A DNA stretch of 64,000 nucleotides from Mesostigma viride. Lineage: Eukaryota; Streptophyta; Mesostigmatophyceae; Mesostigmatales; Mesostigmataceae. Of the stretch, positions 57,236 to 64,000 are shown piece after piece. The stretch lies in contig RPFO01000819.1 of assembly GCA_009746045.1 (NCBI GenBank), positions 810,382 through 874,381 of the forward strand, in the 5' to 3' direction. Position 1 is the first letter of the stretch, and every line of letters starts with the position of its first letter. Position numbers and translations under genes: made by a program. The notes below the pieces were generated by a model that did not search any database, had not been told where the DNA came from, and worked only from the letters and a program-made list of their open reading frames with translations.

Positions 57236-57933
57236 ATGGCTAGCGGCGAACAGCAGCCGCCGGCAGAAATCCATGAACAGTATGGCTCGGATGAACGTGC
57301 AGAGCATGCCGAGACAGCCGATGATGGCGCTGCTGTAGACGGGAAGGCAGATGAACAACCAAAAGATAAGAAATCAACCGTGTACGTCCGGGGCGCGCTG
57401 AATGAGCTTAATAGAATTAATGCAGCCTCTGATGGCGGTTCGGACGGGGAGCGCGAGCGACCAGGCAAAACTGCATCGCAAGGAAGATCGCAGGTAAATT
57501 CCGTAAGAAAACCCCCATGGTTTGCCCCATTTTCCAAAAAAAATTTCCCCTCGCGGGGGGCTCCGCTCCGCCCGCCCAAAGGCGGCGGGCTCCGCTTTGC
57601 CTTTGCCGTTTTCACGCGCCCCCCGCGAGGGGTTGTTGTTTAGGGGGGTTATCCTGCTTGGGATGTCGACTGCCTGCCTGTATGCTTTCATGAATAGAAT
57701 CGTAGTTGCAGCTTCTATGCAATTCAGCTTGCACGAGGCTGCTGCATGGAGGGTACGATGACGTTTGGTGTCGGAGAAAATACGTAACTTTCTTGTTTTG
57801 CTTTCTTGTTTTGCGTGCTATAAATGCTATTGTTTTGCACCAGGCATCATCGGACGCAGTGCCTCGGAGGCGTCTGGTGAAATACCAAATAACAATCTGG
57901 AACAAGATGTGTATTATGATGACTATTAAGTGA
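57236..57933 (+). CDS. small acidic transposon protein, two exons
   Basis: Exon 1 is 57236-57493 (MASGEQQPPAEIHEQYGSDE ... ASQGRSQ), donor CAG|GTAAAT. Exon 2 is 57844-57933, acceptor CACCAG, same phase, ending LVKYQITIWNKM and MMTIK. The product would be 115 residues. Exon 1 is hydrophilic and Glu/Asp/Gly-rich with one short motif, STVYVRGALNELNRIN. An alternative donor (TCC|GTAAGA) lies 9 nt further. The intron contains a large palindrome. It is divergent from the companion gene, and no homolog is recognised. Confidence 0.4.
57547..57632 (+). repeat. GC-rich nested palindrome in the intron of the small gene
   Basis: Outer arms CCCCTCGCGGGGGGC (57547-57561) and its exact complement GCCCCCCGCGAGGGG (57618-57632) enclose a second hairpin, GCCCGCC-CAAAG-GCGGGC-like (about 57570-57590). 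Such nested GC palindromes resemble the selfish repeats seen in some green-algal organelle genomes; that comparison is from general knowledge. Confidence 0.85.
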
Positions 57934-58344
57934 GACATGCATTGTTTTGGACTAGTTGTCTAATTAATGGTATGCGCCTGGGCATCAAACCCAGATGGAA
58001 TACACATATGCGCATACCTGTTTTAATGGTTTGAGACTCACATGTGACTGCATGGTTGACTTAGTAGATCCATGTCATATTTCAGTAAAGAATGTGATGC
58101 ATGCATGGCTATTTAGGAATGAAGGCTAGTTGTTTAGCCTTATCAATATTTGGTGTCAAATGCAGTTGTATCTTGTGCCATGCCACTTTGTCACCGTGTC
58201 CTGGTGTCATGCATGATGCAACAGTGTTCTGAGACGTAGGGCATGTAAGGTTCTTTCTTTTCAGGGGTTCAAAACTAATTATGTTGCCTTGTGCTTGCAT
58301 TACTCAAGTTAGAGAAGTGAAAAACGATATCTCCATACATAGCA

Positions 58345-58735
58345 AGATTCAATGTCACGGTGTCACGATGTCACGGTGTCACGATGTCACGGTGTCATGA
58401 TGTCGTGCGGTGTCACGTCATGTTGGGCAGCGCTTCAGCTTACATGTGGACATCATGATATCAGTGCTGTACATCACATTACCTTGTGACATCATACAAA
58501 CTGTGAAATGCTAGCTAGTGTTGTGATGTCACGGTGTCACGGTGTCACGATGTCACGGTGTCATGATGTCACGGTGTCACGTCATGTTGGGCAGCGCTTT
58601 AGCTTACATGTGGACATCATGATACCAGTGCTGAACGTCACATTACCATGTGACATCATACAAACTGTGAAATGCTAGTGTTGTGATGTCACGGTGTCAC
58701 GGTGTCACGGTGTCACGGTGTCACGGTGTCACCAC
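58345..58735 (+). repeat. right subterminal array of (GGTGTCAC)n
   Basis: Blocks of GGTGTCAC/GATGTCAC are the reverse complement of the left array's octamer. They alternate with a different 115-bp spacer ('gtcatgttgggcagcgctt' ... 'actgtgaaatgctag'). Confidence 0.92.
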
Positions 58736-58821
58736 ATGTTGGGACACTGACCTCCATGCTTTGGACCTATGAGAGGCATTAAATAACAATGTTGAAAAAA
58801 AACCAATTTGTACTAGTGCTG

Positions 58822-58847
58822 TAGTACAAATCCATATTAGGCTAGGG
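58822..58847 (-). repeat. right terminal inverted repeat
   Basis: Exact 26-bp complement of the left end, ...AATCCATATTAGGCTAGGG. With the inverted 'atttgtact' at 58806-58814 it can fold into a terminal hairpin. Confidence 0.92.
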
Positions 58848-61436
58848 AGGCCGCTATGTCAGTCGCACCGGGTCACCGGGACGACTTTCTGGCAGTCTTT
58901 GACGCCAGGGGCAGCCGCCAGCAGTTACACGCCATTCCGCCCGGCCGCCGCGTGATATTTCAGTGATCCTCCGCGGTATCGCTGCCATGCAATTAGTACA
59001 GTCTGGCTGCCCGCACCCTCCCCTCCTTGCCTCCGCGCCGACAGCTTGCTGTCCACCGCCACGCACCGACAGTGGTCGCCGCCCGGCAGATGCTTCGCCG
59101 CAACAGGGCCGGATCCGACCGCCAAACCTGGGCTGCAAGCGGCTTTGCGGGTTGCCTACGAGCATGCTGAGAAGGCCGACGCTCAGCAGATGGTCAAGGA
59201 CCTGCGCAGCTGCCAGCAGAAGCACGACGGCAAGGGGACCTGGTTTTGGTACAAGCGCCTCGGGCACCCGGACGGCCTCGGCCGGCCCCACCGCCACGAC
59301 GTTCCTGGCGCCCATGGTGCAGCCAAGCGGCTTCGTACCTGGGCCGCGGCCACGGCCGATCGAGGTCGTGGGGACAGCTGCACCGCCCCCGCCCCTGCTC
59401 CCAGCCGCCGCCGCCGCCCGCCCGGCTGCCCTGCATGGCCGGCCCCGCTGGGCCGCCCCCCGGCCCCGCCCAGGTCAGCGGCGGACTACCTAGTACCCGG
59501 CCCCGCTGATCGGCCCACTAATTGGCGACCCGTCCGACATGCCTCCTTTCATCTCTCGCGAGGCACGGAGGCGGTCCAGCGTCTGCGTTATGACGCAGCC
59601 ACCGGCTCCGACGAGATTCCTGCCGCAGTTGTGAAACTTGCAGCCGAATTTCAGGACATGCACCGGTGTTATGCTGCTCTTCCGGGATATCTGCAACCGC
59701 CTTCTGCTGTCGTCGCAACCGCCTCCAGCGGCCTGGCAACACAGTTTTCGCACGATGCTGTACAAGAACAAGGGGTCACCAACCGACCCTGGCAACTACA
59801 GAGGGGTGTGCATCCAAAGTGCCCCCCTCAAGCTTCTTATTATGCGGCTCATCCTGAACCGCCTGCGCTCGGCCCTGGACGGTCACCTCAGCGAGACTCA
59901 GCACGGCTTCCGTTCAGGTCGCAACACAGTACAGGCGCTCTTCGCTACTCGCCGACTTGTGGAGGAACTGCAACGCCTTGAGCCTGGTGAGTCCCCTTTG
60001 CACCTTGTGCTGCATGGTGGACTTCATCAAAAAAGCCTTCGATTCGGTTTTCTGGCCTGCGCTATGGGACATCCTCGAGCTGTTTCGGATCCCCCGCCCC
60101 CTTAAATTGCTGTCATCCGCAACCTGTATGAGGGGTCCACCATGCACTTCGGAGGGCACTTCTTACGGGACCACGCCTCCATGCCCTTTACAGAAGGGTG
60201 TGTGGCAGGGCTGCGTGCTATCGCCCTACCTGTTCATTATTGTGGTCGAATACGTAATGATTCAGGCGCGCAAGCGATTTGCCCGCATCGTGGGTAGGGA
60301 ACCATGCAGGGGTGCAGGTTGCCAACCACTTCTGGCATGGCGGAGCGGAAACGGAGATTTAGCTGGCGGACATCATCTACGCAGACGACACCACCCTCTT
60401 CGAGGACACTGGGCACGTGCAGACATGGCTTGACTGCATGCATGCCTGGCTATGGAGGCCCGTGCAGTGGGGCTTGATTGAGGTCAGCAAGAAGACAGAG
60501 GCCCTGGCGATTGGACTCACCCACTCGATTGATATCCGACCGCCACCCCTCTATCTCCTTGACGGCTCTCGAGTCCTGTACCGGGACCGCGTCAAGCTGC
60601 TGGGCAGCCTGCTTCCCAGCTGCGAGGCTGATGTGGACCACCGCATCTCCCTAGCTCGCCTGGCACGCTTTACGTCATTACCGGGCCCTGTGGCGCAAGC
60701 CCCATGGCAAGATCGAGAAACACGACCTGTTCAAGGTCCTCGTCCTTCCTGTTCTCACATATGGGGCCGAGACGTGGACCCTCACTGCCGACCTGGCCCG
60801 CAAGCTGGACGGCGCGGTCACCAACATGCTGCGATCCATTTTCATAGTAGGATATGCTGCTCATGTCCGCAATGAGGACCTTTACCTTGGCATGCCATAT
60901 ATCACCAGCACCACCGCAGCGGCACCTGCAGCTCGTAGCCGGGCACCTAGCTCGCACCAACCAGGTAGACACCTCACGTGGCCCCCCCGCGGGACTGCGA
61001 CCAGCTCAGCCTGGCGGCGGCACCTCCTGACGTGGGCCGGGCCCCGTGATGTTAGACGCCGCAAGGCCCGCACCTTCAAAGAGCAGCTAGTAGAGGACAT
61101 GGGGGGGCTAGGCCTCTCCGTGATTTGGAAGAAGATGATGGACAAGGCCAAGTGGGCCCAGGTCATAGAGGACAACGAGCCCCCCCCTGTGGGGAAGCGC
61201 CCGCGTGTGCAAACCCGCGGGAGGCACGCCAGACAGCTCCCCTAGGGTAGCGTGTTGTTTAGATAGATGTTGTAGCTAGTGATGTTGTTTAGATAGATGT
61301 TGTAGGTAGCTGATGTACTAAGATAGATTAGACCGGTAGGACTGTTTGCACCCATCCATCCATCCATCGGGGTTAATGCTCCGTGACTCCCCAACGGGAG
61401 CACGAGTCTAATTAATTAATTAATTAATGCTGGCCA
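58848..61436 (+). mobile_element. LINE family B ORF2, RT half and 3' end
   Basis: Continuation of the ORF2 begun at 50346. Blocks: AAMSVAPGHRDDFLAVFDAR, HAEKADAQQMVKDLRSCQQK, then RT: KNKGSPTDPGNYRGVCIQSA, LLIMRLILNRLRSALDGHLS, ETQHGFRSGRNTVQALFATR, FIKKAFDSVFWPALWDIL (one extra codon relative to FIKAFDS), GVWQGCVLSPYLFIIVVEYV, IIYADDTTLFEDTGHVQTWL (YADD), SKKTEALAIGL, LTYGAETWTLTADL, SVIWKKMMDKAKWAQVIEDN. It stops at 61242. The 3' UTR has CCATCCATCCATC, hairpin GTGACTCCC-CAAC-GGGAGCAC (about 61382-61402) and a (TTAA)n tail. Several frameshifts; this is the most complete family-B copy in the window. Confidence 0.9.
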
Positions 61437-62055
61437 ACGCCCTAGATGAACGCACTACGGTAAAATTAAACCTTACGCCCATAACATACGTCGATTGATA
61501 AATGAAATTTGAATCGAGGCACGTGGAAATTAACGTCCTGGGTACTTACTTTTTCTAGGCAAGCATTTTTCGGTGACCGCGAGGAGAAACGGCAGCATGA
61601 TAAACTGTTAATAAAGTTATCGATCATTTCAAGGTATCGGGCTATTGCCGGATATGGCTTATTCAATGCGCGCACAAGAGAAGTGGCACAACGAAATCGA
61701 CTAGTAGGTAAGCGAAATGAATTATGTGACACTTGATGCACGAGGAACTTAGACCCTGTTGGATACGGGAGACCCCCGGCCGGGCACCATGGGCGCTGAA
61801 ACATCGAACTCCTGACCCATACTCCAACATCGCATGTCGGCAGTGCGCCTCACCATATCCCAGCAATGACCTCTTTCTTTATTCCATTTTTGTTTTTGTT
61901 GTTCTTATTACTCTTTACTTTGTCTTTATTCATTATTGTTCGTATTATTACTATTTACATTTTCTTTTCTGTTTTCTTTCTTTTTCTTTTTTCTTTTTTC
62001 TTTTTCCCTTTGTAATGTATCAGTACTCATCCTTACTTTTTCTTTTAGCCCCTCC
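61437..62055. other. unassigned spacer between two inverted LINE ends
   Basis: About 620 bp, ending in a CT-rich tract (61930-62040). A stretch at 61790-61870 has tRNA-like box motifs on the minus strand but does not fold as a tRNA. No gene. Confidence 0.4.
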
Positions 62056-62735
62056 GTGTTATATTAATTAATTAATTAATTAATTAATTAATTAATTAGA
62101 CTCGTGCTCCGTTGGGGAGTCACGGAGCATTTAACCCCGATGGATGGATGGATGCCAGTGGGTGCAAACAGGACTTCCTACTGTACCGGTCTAATCTATC
62201 TACATCAGCTACCTACAACATCTATCTAACAGCATCACTAACTACAAACATCTATCTAAACGGCATCACGCTAGCCTAGGGGAGCTGTCTGGCGTGCCTC
62301 CCGTGGGTTTGCACACGCGGGCGCTTCCCCACAGGGGGGGGCTCGTTGTCCTCTATGACCTGGGCCCACTTGGCCTTGCTTGTCCATCATCTTCTTCCAA
62401 ATCACGGAGAGGCCTAGGCCCCCCATGTCCTCTACTAGCTGTTCTTTGAAGGTGCGGGCCTTGCGGCGTCTAACATCACGGGGCCCGGCCCACGTCAGGA
62501 GGTGCCGCCGCCAGGCTGAGCTGGTCGCAGTCCCGCGGGGGGGCCACGTGCCTGAGGTGTCTACCAGTGGTTGGTGCGAGCTAGGTGCCCTACTAGCTGC
62601 AGGCGCCGCTGCTTAATGGTGCTGGTGATATATGGCATGCTCTGGTACAGATCCTCATTGCGGACATGAGCAGCATATCCTACTATGAAAATGGATCGTA
62701 GCATGTTGGTGACCGCGCCGTCCAGCTTGCAGGCC
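62056..62735 (-). mobile_element. LINE family B, 3' end fragment, inverted
   Basis: (TTAA)n tail at about 62060-62098, inverted hairpin CGTGCTCC-GTTG-GGGAGTCACG, GATGGATGGATG, then C-terminal ORF2 back to KLDGAVTNMLRSIF at about 62735. It is about 95% alike to 60800-61436 by eye and forms a tail-to-tail inverted pair with it. Confidence 0.85.
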
Positions 62736-63072
62736 AGGTGTTATATGTGCCGGTGTATGCGTTCCCGCCTCTTTTCCTTCAGTTCTTAGTTTTGGTGGTT
62801 TTGGTTTTTGTTGTTGTTGTTGGTGTTTGTGTGTGTGTATGTGTGTGTGCACTACAATTTTGTGTCAGTAGTGTGTGGTTTCCCTATCATTGAACCCGTT
62901 CATTCTTGTCAGTTACCCTCTCAGTAGTGTCTCAGTCAGTCCGCACTCTCCATGCAGGTCATCTTCCTAGAGATAGCCGCGGGAGCGGCCTTCGCGTCTT
63001 CATTTCCTCTCAGACAACTACCCTAGAGTCCTTCCACAGCGTTGGATCGCCATGCGTCTAGGCATAGCTGTC
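62736..63072. other. unassigned, GT-rich microsatellite at start
   Basis: (GTT)n/(TG)n at 62808-62850; otherwise no recognisable feature. Confidence 0.4.
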
Positions 63073-63885
63073 TCACTTCAATAATACACCGTCCGCATTG
63101 GAAGTTTGTTATTATGGGTCAATTTTTGCCGTATTTGCATTACGAATAACCCTGGATTGTTTGTTGGGGAGCCAGTTAGAGTCCCGGGTTTTTATTATTT
63201 AATTAAAACCTTTTGTTTGTTTGTTTGTCCTGCAGCCGTTCAAGGCACGTGGGTACTTATTTAATTAAATTTCTTTTGTTTGTTTGGTAGATATGGTACA
63301 CGCCGTCCCCAACCCGGCCCGGCGGCCCCCCTTTCGGCGGCCACAGGCTATAGTCACTAGTCAGTGGAGGTCTCAGGTCAGTGATACCCTAATTAATTGC
63401 TCAAGGCCCATAAGTATCGCACATGAGTAGTACATCTTACATGTACATCTGTAGACACGCTTAGGCCTCAGCCTCTACTGAGTACCGACCGACGTGCCCT
63501 GCCGAGGCAGTAGAGCGTGGATTGCTGGATGCAAAAGCGGTTCACTTGGTTCGCGCCTCACCCCGCGCTCGGCCTGCGTCTCGCGGGTTTTTTTCGATTT
63601 TCACGATATTTCATGTTTCCCGCCTGTCCAAGGTATTTTCGAAGGTTTTATGTACTTTATATTATATAATATAAAGTGTTTGTTTGTTTTCTCACAGGGC
63701 GACGACCCCGTGCCCACATGAGTTAATTAATTAATTTTGTTTGTTTGTTTGTTGAGTCCAGTCCTCAGCCCCCGGAGTTAATTAATTAATTTTCTTTTGT
63801 TTTTTTTATGGTTTTCAGCCAGAACATTTTCCAGAAGCTAATTATTTAGTTAGAACTTCCAATGCGGACGGTGTAATTGAGACAT
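63073..63885. mobile_element. about 0.8-kb inverted-repeat element with TTAATTAA/TTTGTTTG modules
   Basis: ACACCGTCCGCATTGGAAGT (63083-63102) is repeated inverted at 63856-63875. The match extends outward through TGTCTCA after an 8-nt indel. The interior has several modules of TTAATTAA followed by (TTTG)n. No coding potential, and no target duplication could be fixed. Confidence 0.55.
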
Positions 63886-64000
63886 AAATATTTGCCACGG
63901 CCTGTATGGCCGTGAAGCGTTGCCCGTCGCGGAACTTTGAACGCCACGTGTAAGTCTATAGGACGCACTGTTGTTGTTGTTGTTGTTGTGGCCCAGGATT
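63886..64000 (+). repeat. (GTT)n microsatellite near window end
   Basis: (TTG)6 at about 63969-63988; the rest is unassigned. Confidence 0.6.

Larger units (their letters stand above)
51307..58847. mobile_element. complete 7.5-kb TIR DNA transposon, GHTHND-transposase type
   Basis: Perfect 26-bp terminal inverted repeats (starting CCCTAGCCTAATATGG) are flanked by AGG at 51304-51306 and 58848-58850. The insertion sits in a LINE ORF2. Deleting the element plus one AGG gives ...KMSAAEQ|AAMSVAPGHRDD in one frame. Contents from left: subterminal (GTGACACC)n arrays with a 150-bp spacer unit, transposase on minus (52467-53660), internal diverged repeats (53880-54440), a minus-strand companion gene (about 55687-56711), a plus-strand spliced small gene (57236-57933), and an inverted right-hand subterminal array. 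A 3-bp duplication and subterminal arrays recall CACTA elements, but the termini are not CACTA and the transposase is of a different kind. Probably autonomous or recently so. Confidence 0.88.

Noticed and set aside
61790-61870. tRNA-like gene or SINE head on the minus strand
   Set aside because: A TTCGA box and a possible 7-bp acceptor pairing exist, but the T and D arms do not fold consistently and there is no second copy in the window.

Overview
This is a nuclear window from a eukaryote with spliceosomal GT-AG introns. It is most likely a flagellated alga of the green (primary-plastid) lineage. Three things point there. A plastid-type SufB is nuclear-encoded, with a simple Ser/Ala/Arg-rich transit peptide and no signal peptide. 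There is a complete Tctex1-type dynein light chain. The introns and intergenic DNA are saturated with non-LTR retrotransposons. I cannot name the genus.

Host genes are few. At 2.9-4.2 kb lie two single-exon genes: a small Lys/Arg-rich protein (-) and a dynein light chain Tctex-type (+). From 20.3 to 40.8 kb lie two long, intron-rich genes in divergent orientation. One is an HDHD5/CECR5-like HAD-IIA phosphatase on the minus strand, rebuilt here as 11 exons with consistent phases and a 450-residue product. The other is SufB on the plus strand, with six exons and 558 residues. Their introns are mostly tandem repeats, and several repeats are duplications of the exon edges themselves.

The rest is mobile DNA. 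I group the LINEs into families A-D by their 3' ends; each ends in a small hairpin plus a family-specific microsatellite tail (TTTAA, TTAA, CTTA in minus orientation, and TTA/TTAA). A separate minus-strand element codes only an ORF1-type RNA-binding protein and has a family-A-like 3' end. It is present as one intact copy (7.2-9.0 kb) and two broken copies. One broken copy is split by a 2,083-bp piggyBac-like TTAA element (13.7-15.8 kb). The other carries nested family-C and family-D insertions with clear target-site duplications.

The most interesting object is a 7,541-bp DNA transposon at 51,307-58,847. It has 26-bp perfect terminal inverted repeats, a 3-bp AGG target duplication and inverted subterminal arrays of GTGACACC. 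It carries a DDE-like transposase with a GHTHND motif (similar to what I know as the DUF7869 group), plus two or more companion genes. It sits inside the ORF2 of a family-B LINE, and removing it with one AGG restores the LINE reading frame. Blocks of pure microsatellite (39.6-40.4 and 46.9-48.3 kb) produce many long but spurious ORFs.
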